NCBI RefSeq assembly: GCF_000422865.1
Contig: NZ_AUGW01000014.1
Location: 90,751-154,750 of the forward strand
Length of the DNA: 64,000 nt
From: Oceanospirillum maris DSM 6286
GTDB taxonomy: Bacteria > Pseudomonadota > Gammaproteobacteria > Pseudomonadales > Halomonadaceae
Direction: 5' to 3'
In this document: positions 47,279 through 57,428 of the stretch, piece by piece
Position numbering within the stretch: the stretch's first letter is position 1
How the letters are laid out: each line of letters opens with the position of its first letter
Position numbers and translations under genes: made by a program
Notes under the pieces: generated by a model
Told to the model about the DNA's origin: nothing
Seen by the model: only the letters and a program-made list of their open reading frames with translations
Databases searched by the model: none

Positions 47279-48256
47279 TTATTTGGCTCCGTTACGTTTG
47301 ATCAACCCACTGGCAAAAATTACACCGACACTGATTAATGCGATTCCGATTAGCACCACAGAAGTAACCTGTTCCCCTAACCATAAAAAAGCAATCAGCG
47401 ACGCACCAACTGGGGTTAATGAACCAATAGCCGATGTAACCTCTGCCCCCAGTCGACTAATGGCGTAAGCAAACAGCAAACCCGATGCTAAACCTGCACC
47501 AATCCCTTGAGCAAAAACCTGCCCGAATAAAGCCTGCATCGGCAGCTGTTGCCAGCCTAACTCTGGCTGTAGCACCAAACCACTCAATAACAATAGGCAG
47601 CCCGTTGGTACGGTAACAACAGATGCCGCCACTAGCGGCGACAACCCTGACTGCCGAATCGACAAGGCAAACAGCGCCCAGAAGAAACTCGCACTTAAGA
47701 AGCAAACAATAGCCCCTACATGGGAGTTACCCGAGATCGAATTCGCCACAAAGGCAACAACACCAACAAAGATCAGACTTAAACCAAGCAGTCGCAAGCG
47801 GGATAAAGGTTGATTAAAAATAACCACGGCGATGCCGGTGACAAATAAAGGGGCAACACCGGGTATTAGAGTACTGCCTTCTGCCACCTGCCCCATCTGC
47901 ATTCCTACGGCACCGAGCCAAAAGAAGGGTAATCCCCCACCCACAAACAGCCCTGCAAGGTAGAGCTTGGGTACCTGAAAAATCTGCTGTCTATGATGAA
48001 TAAAAACAGGTAATAGCAAAAAACCAGGAATACAGAAGCGTAGTACTGCTATTTCAAAGGTCGTTATGGCCGATACCGCCCCCATACGCAGCGAGAGAAA
48101 ATACCCTGACCACACAACGACCATCATGAGCGCCGCCACCACACCGCCTATTTTTTGCGCAGCCGGTATATCAAGGTCTTTAACCTGCAAAAGATTTTTC
48201 TTTGGGGCCGTAGAGGATGAAAAGTGGGCTGAACTGACTGAATCCGCACGCATCAT
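47279..48256 (-). CDS. EamA/DMT-family transporter
   Basis: 325 residues with ten predicted membrane helices and the two EamA repeats (MMVVVWSGYFLSLRMGAVSAITTFEIAVLRFCIPG; second repeat from about residue 175). A polar N-terminal extension of about 35 residues precedes the first helix. Likely exports amino acids or other small metabolites; the convergent lrp gene is the obvious candidate regulator. Confidence 0.87.
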   Translation of the reverse strand: MMRADSVSSAHFSSSTAPKKNLLQVKDLDIPAAQKIGGVVAALMMVVVWSGYFLSLRMGAVSAITTFEIAVLRFCIPGFLLLPVFIHHRQQIFQVPKLYLAGLFVGGGLPFFWLGAVGMQMGQVAEGSTLIPGVAPLFVTGIAVVIFNQPLSRLRLLGLSLIFVGVVAFVANSISGNSHVGAIVCFLSASFFWALFALSIRQSGLSPLVAASVVTVPTGCLLLLSGLVLQPELGWQQLPMQALFGQVFAQGIGAGLASGLLFAYAISRLGAEVTSAIGSLTPVGASLIAFLWLGEQVTSVVLIGIALISVGVIFASGLIKRNGAK

Positions 48257-48480
48257 TAAGCTTCCTAAACAATTATGGTTGTTTTTATAGAAGCTCTATT
48301 GTGGTCAAACTCAGCAGAAAAGAGTGATTGAAAACCATGATAAATCATTCGCTTTTAGCATCAATCACTAAAAAATAACCAAAAAACCGATATTAACACC
48401 ACTCATTAATCGATAAGGGAGCAGATACCTAACGAACACCAGCTATCTGCCTACTCCCTCTCACCTGACGACTTCATGCG

Positions 48481-48517
48481 TTAATACCTGATACTTTAAT
48501 ACCTGATACTTTAATAC
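48481..48517. repeat. 15 bp tandem repeat, 2.5 copies
   Basis: TTAATACCTGATACT occurs twice without change, followed by TTAATAC, just downstream of the nitronate monooxygenase stop codon. In the rest of 48257-48525 only a weak interrupted hairpin (GGGAG...CTCCC, near 48417-48462) is visible. Confidence 0.85.
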
Positions 48518-48525
48518 AGAGCGCT

Positions 48526-49590
48526 TTAATCCCGTTTGACCAACCCCTGTAAAATTTCAGCAGCGGGGCGTTCTTCGCAATAGGCCGCCCGAGTACCTGC
48601 CCACAGCGGCGAAAAATCATGCAGGCCCTGTGACTCCGCCGCCGTCCTTAGGGCGGTTACCGCTGTTGATGCCAAAGGAAAAGACGGAACATCCGCCACA
48701 AGATCCCCTTGCTCCAGCATAAACCGGTTTCTCATACCTCGGGCTGGACGGCCTGAAAATAGATTCGTCACCGCTGTATTTTGGTTGAGCTCACTTTTTA
48801 ATGCCGCCCGATGAAGTGCTGATGTCTTTGCCTCGGGACTGAGTAAAAAAGCCGTACCCACTTGAACACCTAAAGCACCCAAGCTTAATAGCTCATCCAC
48901 ATCGTGAGAGGTTGCGATACCTCCTGCCGCGATAACCGGCACCTCAAGGTTTTCCACTAAGACCTTTACAAGATCTCGGGTTGTACGGTGCAGGTTTAGA
49001 TCATCCGTCAAGAAATGTCCTCGGTGCCCACCAGCCTCTAATCCTTGGGCAATAACAAGATCTACTCCCTGGTTTTGTAACCAAAGCCCCTCCTCTAAAG
49101 TGGTTGCGGTGGAGAGTATCTTACCGCCCCATGCTTTGATGGGTTTGAGCAAACTCGCCTCGGGTAACCCAAAATGGAAGCTTACGATTTCCGGTTGAAA
49201 AGGGGCTATCGCCGCTAAATACTCAGCACTAAAGGGCTGACGGTTAGCACCGGATGGTAACTGAGCCGCATCAAGGTTGAATGCATCAAAATAGCCTGAC
49301 AGCCTTTGATGCCAAGCTTCAATGACCTTGCTTTCAGCGATAGGCGGCTGATGGCAGAAGAAATTAACATTGATCAGGCGATCCGGCTTAGCGCGAATTA
49401 ACTCTAATTCTGCCTCCAATACTTCAATAGACAACATCGCACAGGGCAATGCCCCTAATCCACCGGCATCACTAATCGCTATCGCCAGCGCGCTACCTTG
49501 GGAACCCGCCATTGGTGCTTGTAGTACAGGGAATGCCAATTGAATCCCTAGTGCGTCACCAAGAGCGCACTGATTTGAAAGCGTCGTCAT
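48526..49590 (-). CDS. nitronate monooxygenase family protein
   Basis: 354 residues, FMN-binding TIM barrel of the 2-nitropropane dioxygenase/NMO family: FPVLQAPMAGSQGSALAIAISDAGGLGALP near the N-terminus, NVNFFCHQPP, then AQGLEAGGHRG and PVIAAGGIATSHDVDELLSLGALGVQVGTAFLLSPEA in the phosphate-binding half. It probably oxidises alkyl nitronates such as propionate-3-nitronate. Divergent from a LysR gene 142 bp away that is its likely regulator. Confidence 0.88.
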   Translation of the reverse strand: MTTLSNQCALGDALGIQLAFPVLQAPMAGSQGSALAIAISDAGGLGALPCAMLSIEVLEAELELIRAKPDRLINVNFFCHQPPIAESKVIEAWHQRLSGYFDAFNLDAAQLPSGANRQPFSAEYLAAIAPFQPEIVSFHFGLPEASLLKPIKAWGGKILSTATTLEEGLWLQNQGVDLVIAQGLEAGGHRGHFLTDDLNLHRTTRDLVKVLVENLEVPVIAAGGIATSHDVDELLSLGALGVQVGTAFLLSPEAKTSALHRAALKSELNQNTAVTNLFSGRPARGMRNRFMLEQGDLVADVPSFPLASTAVTALRTAAESQGLHDFSPLWAGTRAAYCEERPAAEILQGLVKRD

Positions 49591-49732
49591 TTGATCTCCT
49601 TAAACAGAGCAAAACCGGAAAAGATAAAATAAAAGAACTCGATAAAGGGTCAGTCAAGCCAATCTTTACAGAGTATGCTAGCCTAATCATCAATAAAAAT
49701 GATTAATTGTGAACACTATATCTGGAATTGAG

Positions 49733-50629
49733 ATGGCCCTTAATAATTTAGATTTAGATGCATTAGAGATCTTTCGTGCGGTCGCTGTCGAAGGCGGTGT
49801 CACCAAGGCTGCCCTACAGCTCAATCGTGTTCAATCAAATATTAGTACCCGTATTATGCAGCTTGAAGAACGCTTAAATGTAACGCTCTTTAATCGCGTT
49901 AATAGACGGTTAGAGCTTACAACGGAGGGTCAGCTATTGCTGGTTTATGCGGATCAGCTGTTACAGTTAGCTGAAGATACTGAAGCTGCTTTTAAAGGCG
50001 GTGTTGTCCAAGGTTTGTTTCGGTTAGGTTCCATGGAAAGTACCGCCGCGGCAAGATTACCCGAGCTTCTCTCGTTGTATCATGCACAACATCCAAAAGT
50101 GCAGTTGGACTTAATCACCGATACAACATCAAATCTTGTTGAGCAAATACAAAATTACGAGATAGAAGCCGCCTTTGTGGGTGCACCGATCACCTCCGAT
50201 GAGTTTGAATCAATGGAAGCCCACCAAGAAAAATTATTGTTAATTACCGCCCGGGGTAAAGGCTTTACCTGCCCCAAAGATGCTCTCAATGAAAATCTAA
50301 TCACCTTTAGATCAGGCTGTGCTTATCGACGAGTCTTTGAGAACTGGCTAGCCAGTGAAGGTGCAAGAACCCGTAACTGTATGGAGATGAGTTCCTATCA
50401 CGCTCTTGCCGCCTGCGTCGCCGCAGGAACCGGTATTGCGATCATCCCTGAGTCAGTATTGGACGTATTATTAATTGGCCCAAGTATTCAACGCTTTGAA
50501 CTACCGAAGGAGTTTGCCACCGTCAAAACGTTATTGATCTGGCGCAAAGGTTATCAATCGAGCAAACTAGACGGTATTAAAACCCTCGTCACATCGCTAG
50601 CTATACGGCATCAAGCAGAGATCGCATAA
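49733..50629 (+). CDS. LysR family transcriptional regulator
   Basis: 298 residues from the ATG at 49733 (GGA 6 nt upstream); an in-frame GTG at 49709 lacks a site. The N-terminal helix-turn-helix LEIFRAVAVEGGVTKAALQLNRVQSNISTRIMQLEERLNVTLFNR is followed by the two-lobed substrate-binding domain (FRLGSMESTAAARLPELLSLYHAQHPKVQLDLITDTT). It probably controls the divergent nitronate monooxygenase gene, in the usual LysR arrangement. Confidence 0.92.
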   Translation: MALNNLDLDALEIFRAVAVEGGVTKAALQLNRVQSNISTRIMQLEERLNVTLFNRVNRRLELTTEGQLLLVYADQLLQLAEDTEAAFKGGVVQGLFRLGSMESTAAARLPELLSLYHAQHPKVQLDLITDTTSNLVEQIQNYEIEAAFVGAPITSDEFESMEAHQEKLLLITARGKGFTCPKDALNENLITFRSGCAYRRVFENWLASEGARTRNCMEMSSYHALAACVAAGTGIAIIPESVLDVLLIGPSIQRFELPKEFATVKTLLIWRKGYQSSKLDGIKTLVTSLAIRHQAEIA

Positions 50630-50663
50630 GCTTTGGAATTTATTAACATTATCGATAGCCGTG

Positions 50664-51401
50664 CTAATCCATTGACAGCTCAATCTGATCAGCAAAAAGA
50701 TAGCCCACACTGTAAACCGTTCGAATAGGAGAGCTATCCTCCCCTGTGGCCTGCTGAATTTTTTGTCGTAAACGACGCACAACGGTATCCAAGGCCCGCT
50801 GAGCACTATCATCATCTCGACCATAAAGCGCCTGAAGCAATTTAGGTCTTTTTACGGGTTCAGAGGGCGTTTCCGCTAACAATGCCAATAAGCGATATTC
50901 TTTCACCGTGCATTCAACATTCGTCTGCAGTGGTGTTATAAGCAACCAACTTTTGCCATTAAGCAACCAACGGCCACCGTCTGTCGGTGCAGAATCATCC
51001 ACAACGGCTCGATCTTGCTGCCTATCCGCTAAGCTAAAAATTGCCGCTGCAAGCTCTTGTCCATAAACCGGTTTTGCCATAAAAAGATCGGCCCCAGAAC
51101 GATAGCAACTGACCCGTGAACTTAAGCCATCATTCGCCGTGATAACAATAAGGGACATATCACTATTTTGCCGAGAAAAATCAACCAGCTCTTCACCGGA
51201 GGCGTCAGGTAATCCCAGGTCAATCACCGCCACCTGAAATTGATTGCGCTTCATTAAGCAATAGAAACCTTCAGCCGTACCTACGGCTTGAACACAAAGT
51301 CCTTTTAGCTCTAAGTATTCAACAAGACTATCCCGAAGAGACTGGTCATCTTCAACTAATACAACTGAAACTGGCTTAGCTAACGCTTTTGGCGTCATCA
51401 T
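50664..51401 (-). CDS. OmpR-like response regulator
   Basis: 245 residues. The receiver domain carries EDD near the N-terminus, the phospho-acceptor aspartate in VAVIDLGLPDASG and the lysine in FMAKPV. The C-terminal winged helix is recognisable (VKEYRLLALLAETPSEPVKRPKLLQALYG; ALDTVVRRLRQKIQ; IRTVYSVGYLF). It starts 45 bp after the end of the 7TM histidine kinase gene and forms a two-component pair with it. A second ATG follows the first, so the exact start is open by one codon. Confidence 0.92.
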   Translation of the reverse strand: MMTPKALAKPVSVVLVEDDQSLRDSLVEYLELKGLCVQAVGTAEGFYCLMKRNQFQVAVIDLGLPDASGEELVDFSRQNSDMSLIVITANDGLSSRVSCYRSGADLFMAKPVYGQELAAAIFSLADRQQDRAVVDDSAPTDGGRWLLNGKSWLLITPLQTNVECTVKEYRLLALLAETPSEPVKRPKLLQALYGRDDDSAQRALDTVVRRLRQKIQQATGEDSSPIRTVYSVGYLFADQIELSMD

Positions 51402-51446
51402 TTTTGCAACCCCAACATCATTACGTGGATATCTAATAAAGCATTC

Positions 51447-53525
51447 TTATAAAGTAGGTATAGAATCTTTTGGTGCAGCTTCCGCCTGTAACACAACACT
51501 GGCCTCAAAACGCCCGTTTTCTTCTGCTACATCAAACTGATCATTCAGCCGTCCAATAATCTGCTCAACCAAACTCAGTCCCATGCCAAGACCGCTAGTA
51601 CCAACACTATTACCACCACGAATATATTTTTGTAACAATTCACGCCCTTTTCGACCACTTCTAGACACAATCGGGTTGCTGACCTTAAAAACTAAAGCCC
51701 TTTGGTCTGGGCTGACCATTAAAGATACCTGAATATCATTAAGGTCAGAGCTATATTTATACGCATTATCCACTAGATTGAAGACAACGGTTTTAAGCAA
51801 GCCCACATCCAAAACCTTATACCAAGCATAGGAAACATAAACACGATAGTTTAGATTGCCTTTATTCCACATAAGACAGGCCTCATCCATAATATGATTA
51901 AACAATGACACCAGTTCTATCTCTTCATGGGGGGCCTCCATACCCAACTTCCAGTCGGCTCCTTGAATAGATTTATCAAAAACCTCCTGTAATCGACTGG
52001 CGGCTTGCTGCATCACGTATAGATTATGTCTTCCCGTCCAATCGGGGCGCTCTTTAAGCTCTAGAATTTCTAAGTTGGTCTTTAAAATTGATAAAGGCGT
52101 GCGATACTCATGGGAAATCATGTCGATAAAACGTTCTTGCTCCTGTCGCAGCGTCATTTCAGAATCGAGGGCTTGATGCATATCATGAGTCATCCCTAAC
52201 GCAAGCTCTCTTGCTTTCTCTTCAGAGCGCTGCGCGCTTCTTAGTGCTTTTTGCTCTGCATTGAGCACCCGTTCAGCAAAAGCCTGATTTAACAACATCA
52301 TATGCAAGACAGACGCGATCTGAAAGGCATGTACCGTGTATACATTTTCAGGAATCCAGCCCATTAATCGCAAAAAGTTAATCAAAATACCCACTGAGGT
52401 GATAAATAGCGCGGAAAAAATAAAGCGATCAGCAACAGGCCCAGCAGGAACTCTCTTCGCAAAACAAACCAGCATGACCAGTGAAAAAACGACAGCATTA
52501 ACACCCGCTAGTATGGAAATATAAATATACACATCAAAGACAGATACCAGCGCCTGTATCAAGCCAATCGTTGCCGTAAACTGCAAATATAGCTTGAGCG
52601 GACTGCGAGCTTTATCGGTCAAAAGCAACAAATGACTGCACAGCGTGCTAAAGCAGAAAAAACCAAGCCCTGTACCTGCACCGCTAAAAATATCGGAGAT
52701 AAAGGTTGGTGCATTCGTAAATAGAACAAAGAAAACCCCGGTGACAGGTAATCCCGACGCCATAATGCTAAAAAGGTAGGCTGAGTACCAAAAGTAAACC
52801 TTGTCCTTCAAACGATAAGCTACAAATAACGAAAATGCCGCCAGCGTAAAAGCGATCGTGACAAAACCCGCATAAAAGAACATATAGAGATTGCTGTCAT
52901 TAATCATGGCAGCATTGGTCTTTAGTTCAGCGTTGAGCGCATGCGTGCTATTCGTTTGGATTCGGATATAAACTTGGTATTTCTTGTCAGCCTTTCTTGA
53001 TACTGGCGCGATAAGGTCTAAGGGGAAAATCATCCGAAAATGTAGAAACGGTTTATCTATCGCGAGAGTATGATCGCCAAGAGCCCGCATCTTATAGTCA
53101 CTAGCGTTAGTTGGGTCTGTTCCTACTTGATAGTAAACATCAACTTCGTTGAGTTGTGACGGTGCCAGCCATAAGTAGTCATAATGAGCCAACTGCGCAG
53201 CGCTCAAGCGTAAACTAAGCCAGCTATTCGATAAGGTATAGCCCCGACCTAAGGGCTGAGTCAACCTCTCAAAAGCTTGATGCCGGTCTCGGTTAATTAC
53301 CTGCTGAAGATTCATAGGCGTGCCGGGATTATCCAGCCAGCTAAATTGTGCAGCCTGCCGACTAGGCATTAGGGAATCAACCGGTTGCTGTTGGTCCGCA
53401 GAAGCCACGCCAGGCTGAAGGCTAATAGTAAGCGCCAGAAAAACCATTACGGGCAAGACAAGAAAAACCATTTTAGGCAATAAACGATGCGGGGGACACA
53501 CCATAAAATTCGATCGCAGCAGCAA
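51447..53525 (-). CDS. 7TM-DISM sensor histidine kinase
   Basis: 692 residues. An N-terminal hydrophobic segment is followed by a periplasmic beta-rich 7TMR-DISMED2-like domain (to about residue 200), seven membrane helices (about 210-415), a coiled linker, HisKA with MISHEYRTPLSILKTNLEIL and an HATPase_c domain (FNLVDNAYKYS, GTSGLGMGLSLVEQII). There is no receiver domain. It is the sensor of the adjacent OmpR-like regulator; the periplasmic domain type is often linked to carbohydrate or small-molecule sensing, but the ligand is unknown. Confidence 0.9.
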   Translation of the reverse strand: MLLRSNFMVCPPHRLLPKMVFLVLPVMVFLALTISLQPGVASADQQQPVDSLMPSRQAAQFSWLDNPGTPMNLQQVINRDRHQAFERLTQPLGRGYTLSNSWLSLRLSAAQLAHYDYLWLAPSQLNEVDVYYQVGTDPTNASDYKMRALGDHTLAIDKPFLHFRMIFPLDLIAPVSRKADKKYQVYIRIQTNSTHALNAELKTNAAMINDSNLYMFFYAGFVTIAFTLAAFSLFVAYRLKDKVYFWYSAYLFSIMASGLPVTGVFFVLFTNAPTFISDIFSGAGTGLGFFCFSTLCSHLLLLTDKARSPLKLYLQFTATIGLIQALVSVFDVYIYISILAGVNAVVFSLVMLVCFAKRVPAGPVADRFIFSALFITSVGILINFLRLMGWIPENVYTVHAFQIASVLHMMLLNQAFAERVLNAEQKALRSAQRSEEKARELALGMTHDMHQALDSEMTLRQEQERFIDMISHEYRTPLSILKTNLEILELKERPDWTGRHNLYVMQQAASRLQEVFDKSIQGADWKLGMEAPHEEIELVSLFNHIMDEACLMWNKGNLNYRVYVSYAWYKVLDVGLLKTVVFNLVDNAYKYSSDLNDIQVSLMVSPDQRALVFKVSNPIVSRSGRKGRELLQKYIRGGNSVGTSGLGMGLSLVEQIIGRLNDQFDVAEENGRFEASVVLQAEAAPKDSIPTL

Positions 53526-53687
53526 GGTAAGACCCTAGCAAAGAAAGGAAGCAAAATGCTATCAGGTTTAGACTGCCCACTCTATACTGCTGCTTTCCCC
53601 GTCAGATTCCGTCAGATTTCACGCTAGTGAATAACTAAAATACAGCCGCCCACAAACCGCCATAATTTCAGCTCATCAATAGATAAC

Positions 53688-54902
53688 CTAAGCGGGCTGA
53701 GGCTGAGCCTTGCCAGAATCATCCAGTGCCTGTGCCGTAGGGTCGGTCAATTTTAAAGCAACAAGCAACAGAAATCCTATCGCGACAAAACCACCGGCAA
53801 GCCAAAGGCCAATATCATAATGGCCGGTTCTTTCCGCAATAATACCGGTTAGTGCTGGCGCAATCATTTGTGCTGCACCATAAGAAAGTGTCATTTTACC
53901 CATCAATTTAGTCGGCTTAGAGGGATATAAGCGCCCAGCCATAGTCAACACCAAGCTGACACAACCGATAAAGGTGCCGCCAAATAATAGTGCGCTAAAT
54001 AAAGCAACTTCAAGACTTTGGAAGAAAGTTGGAAGAATAATCCCCGCGATCTGCAAACCATAGGCCAAAAGCAAAGCATTAAGATACCCTAAGCGCCGCG
54101 CAATAAGATCCCAGTTCATCACTGCAGGTACAGCAGACAGCCCTACCACAGCAAAGACCAATGCTCCCATGCCCGTCAGCTGAGGAATCCGCTCGACAAT
54201 CGTGACAATAAAAGTAGCACTGATCACATAACCATAGCCCGCACAAAAGTAAGCCATCATCATTAGCCACATAAACTTACGGGTGGGTGGTGAATCCTGC
54301 AGCGTCAAAGTACTGGCACTAGTGGCCGAAACGACACCAGGGCGAGGCAGCCAGCGCCAAGCAGGAACCGCTAAAATTGCAGCTAATATTGCAAACCAGT
54401 ACCACTGTTCCTGCCAGTTTAGCCCTAACTGCATCATTAGTTCACACAGCAAGGCCGCGACGATAATACCAAGACCAACGCCAGCAAAATGAATACCCAG
54501 CTCACTTCGATGGCCGTGGCGAATCAACCAATTAAGAATCAGGCCCGATGCAATCAGCATAGAACCGGCACTGCTTAGGCCAGAGAAGAAACGCAGTATT
54601 GCCCAAAGCCAAAAATTCTCTGTTAATCCCATCGCAACAGTTGTTACTACCGCTAAGATTAAACCTGCCCGATAGAGCGTATCCTTTACTTTTAAATCAC
54701 TTAAAGATGCTGCTAATAGCGCCCCCGCCATATAGCCACCATAATTGACGGCAGCCAACCAGCCACCATCAATATCTCCAAGCCAGCTTTGCTCCTGCAT
54801 TACCGGAAGTAAAGGGGTGTATGAAAACCGTGCGATACCAACACAGATAATTTGACTAAACACCCCTGCCAAAAGGACTTGAAACCGTTGCACCTGACCC
54901 AT
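53688..54902 (-). CDS. YbfB/YjiJ family MFS transporter
   Basis: 404 residues from the ATG at 54902, which has AAGGAG 9 nt upstream; the frame opens 18 codons earlier without such a site. Twelve membrane helices, with the family pattern GIARFSYTPLLPVMQEQSWLGDIDGGWLAAVNYGGYMAGALLAA at the start. Members are MFS permeases of unknown substrate. No partner gene is adjacent. Confidence 0.87.
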   Translation of the reverse strand: MGQVQRFQVLLAGVFSQIICVGIARFSYTPLLPVMQEQSWLGDIDGGWLAAVNYGGYMAGALLAASLSDLKVKDTLYRAGLILAVVTTVAMGLTENFWLWAILRFFSGLSSAGSMLIASGLILNWLIRHGHRSELGIHFAGVGLGIIVAALLCELMMQLGLNWQEQWYWFAILAAILAVPAWRWLPRPGVVSATSASTLTLQDSPPTRKFMWLMMMAYFCAGYGYVISATFIVTIVERIPQLTGMGALVFAVVGLSAVPAVMNWDLIARRLGYLNALLLAYGLQIAGIILPTFFQSLEVALFSALLFGGTFIGCVSLVLTMAGRLYPSKPTKLMGKMTLSYGAAQMIAPALTGIIAERTGHYDIGLWLAGGFVAIGFLLLVALKLTDPTAQALDDSGKAQPQPA

Positions 54903-55001
54903 AATAGAAGACTCCTTATTGTTATGAGCCTCACCATAAGCCAGAAGAACTATCAATAGAAATGAATTAAACTGATACCCTTCATCTCAAATTAAGATCG
55001 T

Positions 55002-55027
55002 AAAAGAAAACCTAACCGGTTTTCTTT
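55002..55027 (-). terminator. intrinsic terminator after brnQ
   Basis: GAAAACC-TAACC-GGTTTTC stem; on the minus strand it is followed by TTTTA. It lies a few bases downstream of the brnQ stop codon. Confidence 0.7.
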
Positions 55028-55032
55028 CCAAT

Positions 55033-56328
55033 CTAGGATGTCACCAGCGCAGGCTTAACCTTACCCACTAACATATAAATCAAGACCAAACCCAGAGTCG
55101 GTGCCACCCAAGCCAAGCCTAAATCAAATAAAGGCATAAAGGAGAGATCGGGAACAGAAATGCCTGCTGCTTTTAAACCTTCCATTAGACCAAAAAACAG
55201 CGATACCGCTAGAGTAAGGGCCAAAGACTGTCTTTTAAGAGCGATCTGAGATGAAAACACACTAAACAACATCAGCGCCACGGCGATAGGGTAAACCGCC
55301 ACCAGTACAGGAATACTCATCTCAATCAACACACCTAGCTCTAAATTCGCCATCATCACACAGAATACCGCGTTAATAATCACGAAGGTGTTGTAAGACA
55401 GCGGCGTCAGTTGAGAGAAATAATCTGAGCAGGCACTCAATAAACCAATAGCCGTTGTTAAGCATGCCAGAGTAATCACCCCAGCTAAGACCATAAGCCC
55501 AAGGACACCAAACTGATTTTCAACATACGCAGTTAAAATCTCACCACCGGACGATGCCCCAGAAAAGCCAAAGCTTGAGCCCAAAAAGAATAGAGAGATA
55601 TAGACAAAAGCTAGCCCACCGGCTGCAATTAGAGCCGCAATAATAAGATAGCGATACTGAGTTTTCGGATGAGTAATGCCTTTTCTCTTCAGCAGATCAA
55701 CAATCAACATACCGAACATGATAGAGGCCAGCGCATCCATAGTGCTGTAGCCATCAAGAATACCTTTGGCAAAAGGTGCATGAGTATAGCTTGGGTCTGT
55801 TGGTAACACTTGACCACCAGAAGCCGTCATGACAGAGATCGACAATGCCAGCAGTAACACAATTAACAAAGGGGTTAATATTTTGCCAATGGAGTCCATC
55901 AGCTTACCGGGGAATAACGCTAATACCGTTGCCAAGGTGAAAAACGCCAAGGAATAAACCCATTGGCTGACGACGGGTTCCTCGCCAAAAGATTTCACCC
56001 CAAGTTCAAAGGCTACAAGACTGGTTCTTGGCGCAGCGATCAAAGGGCCGATAATAATAAAAATGGCCACGGAGATAACAACACCGATCGCAGGGTGCAA
56101 CAGCTTAGTCATCTGCGAAATACCGCCACCAGCTTTAGCAACGGCAAATAAGCCAAGAAGCGGTAATCCAACCGCCGTTAACAAAAAGCCAAGCATCGTT
56201 GGCACAACTTCTACACCAGCCAGCATACCGGCCATAGTCGGGAAAATAATATTCCCTGCTCCTAAGAAAAAGGCAAAGGTCATAAAACCTAAGCCAAGAA
56301 CATCAAATGGTTTTAATTGCTTATTCAA
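55033..56328 (-). CDS. brnQ: branched-chain amino acid transporter BrnQ (LIVCS family)
   Basis: About 431 residues with twelve membrane helices and the family N-terminus LGLGFMTFAFFLGAGNIIFPTMAG, plus GYSTMDALASIMFG. It imports leucine, isoleucine and valine with sodium or protons. The frame opens at 56370, but its first 14 codons look non-coding; the TTG at 56328 with GAGG 5 nt upstream gives an N-terminus (NKQLKPFDVLGLGF) that fits the family. Monocistronic. Confidence 0.9.
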   Translation of the reverse strand: MNKQLKPFDVLGLGFMTFAFFLGAGNIIFPTMAGMLAGVEVVPTMLGFLLTAVGLPLLGLFAVAKAGGGISQMTKLLHPAIGVVISVAIFIIIGPLIAAPRTSLVAFELGVKSFGEEPVVSQWVYSLAFFTLATVLALFPGKLMDSIGKILTPLLIVLLLALSISVMTASGGQVLPTDPSYTHAPFAKGILDGYSTMDALASIMFGMLIVDLLKRKGITHPKTQYRYLIIAALIAAGGLAFVYISLFFLGSSFGFSGASSGGEILTAYVENQFGVLGLMVLAGVITLACLTTAIGLLSACSDYFSQLTPLSYNTFVIINAVFCVMMANLELGVLIEMSIPVLVAVYPIAVALMLFSVFSSQIALKRQSLALTLAVSLFFGLMEGLKAAGISVPDLSFMPLFDLGLAWVAPTLGLVLIYMLVGKVKPALVTS

Positions 56329-56543
56329 AACAACCTCTATCACTTTTGCACGACAAACATAAACCAGCACAACAAAAAGCCAGCTATCCTGATGGAAAGC
56401 GGCCTTTTATACCACTAGAAATACAAATAGCAATAGGAAGCAGCTACAACCCTAAAATATTGAAAACATTGCGTATATTAGCAATACAAGAGGGCTTCAG
56501 ACCACGTAAAGCGCCTTAACTTTAACCGACAGCGTACACTAGC

Positions 56544-57428
56544 TTAGTTTTTTAACTGTTTGACTAACGTCTTACCCAGCATGGCTAAAACCCCGCCACC
56601 GGTGATTAGAGCGATACCCAATAGCGTATTAATTGACAGCACTTCATCCCATAGTAGCCATCCCATCAGAGCAGCCAAGACAACAGAACCGTAAGTAAAC
56701 GGACCAAGTTGCCCAGCGGGCGCTAAGCCATAAGCTTTACTCAGAAATAGCTGAGCAGCCGTTGAAGTGCCCGCCATCAGAAAGAGCCAGAAAAAAGCAG
56801 TCAAACTAATCGGCTGCCAAATCCAGTAGGCCGGTAAAAACGATAAAATAGCGCTAAAAAATGCGAAGTAAAAAACAATCCGACCCGCAGGCTCACTCGA
56901 ACGCATTCTGCGGATAGTTACCTTAGCAAGCCCGCCAAGAGCCGCGCCGCACACCGCGATAATAACACCAATATTGAGATTGCCTTCTTGGGGATTAAGC
57001 ACCAGCGCCGTACCGCAAAAACCGATTAAAATAGCGACTTTAACGATTGCAGGGATACGCTCTCCCAGCCAAAAAAACGCGATAAGGGGTATAAAAAAAG
57101 GTGCCGTTTGTTTTAGCAATGCCGCTTGAGCCAAGGGCAGGTACCCCCAAGAATAAAAAAGGCAAGTCATGGCAACAACACCAACACCAGCCCGCATAAA
57201 GTGCAAACGCAATCGATCTGTTTTTATTGCAGAAACGCCATTGTTCATCAACCATGGCAATAGAATTAAAAGCCCAAGCCCATTCCGAAAGAAAACAACC
57301 ATCTGCACCGGCACATCGTTTGCTAAGTGCTTAATCACCATTCCAGAGCTCACAAGAAACAGCTCCGACAATAAGATTAGTCCCGCACCAAGGGCAAGTT
57401 CGGGGGAGATTCTTCTTGAGTGATTCAT
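56544..57428 (-). CDS. EamA/DMT-family transporter
   Basis: 294 residues, ten membrane helices, two EamA repeats (ALGAGLILLSELFLVSSGMVIKHLA; KQTAPFFIPLIAFFWLGERI at the end of the first repeat). Third EamA gene of this window and not a close copy of the other two. Substrate unknown. Divergent from fusA. Confidence 0.86.
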   Translation of the reverse strand: MNHSRRISPELALGAGLILLSELFLVSSGMVIKHLANDVPVQMVVFFRNGLGLLILLPWLMNNGVSAIKTDRLRLHFMRAGVGVVAMTCLFYSWGYLPLAQAALLKQTAPFFIPLIAFFWLGERIPAIVKVAILIGFCGTALVLNPQEGNLNIGVIIAVCGAALGGLAKVTIRRMRSSEPAGRIVFYFAFFSAILSFLPAYWIWQPISLTAFFWLFLMAGTSTAAQLFLSKAYGLAPAGQLGPFTYGSVVLAALMGWLLWDEVLSINTLLGIALITGGGVLAMLGKTLVKQLKN

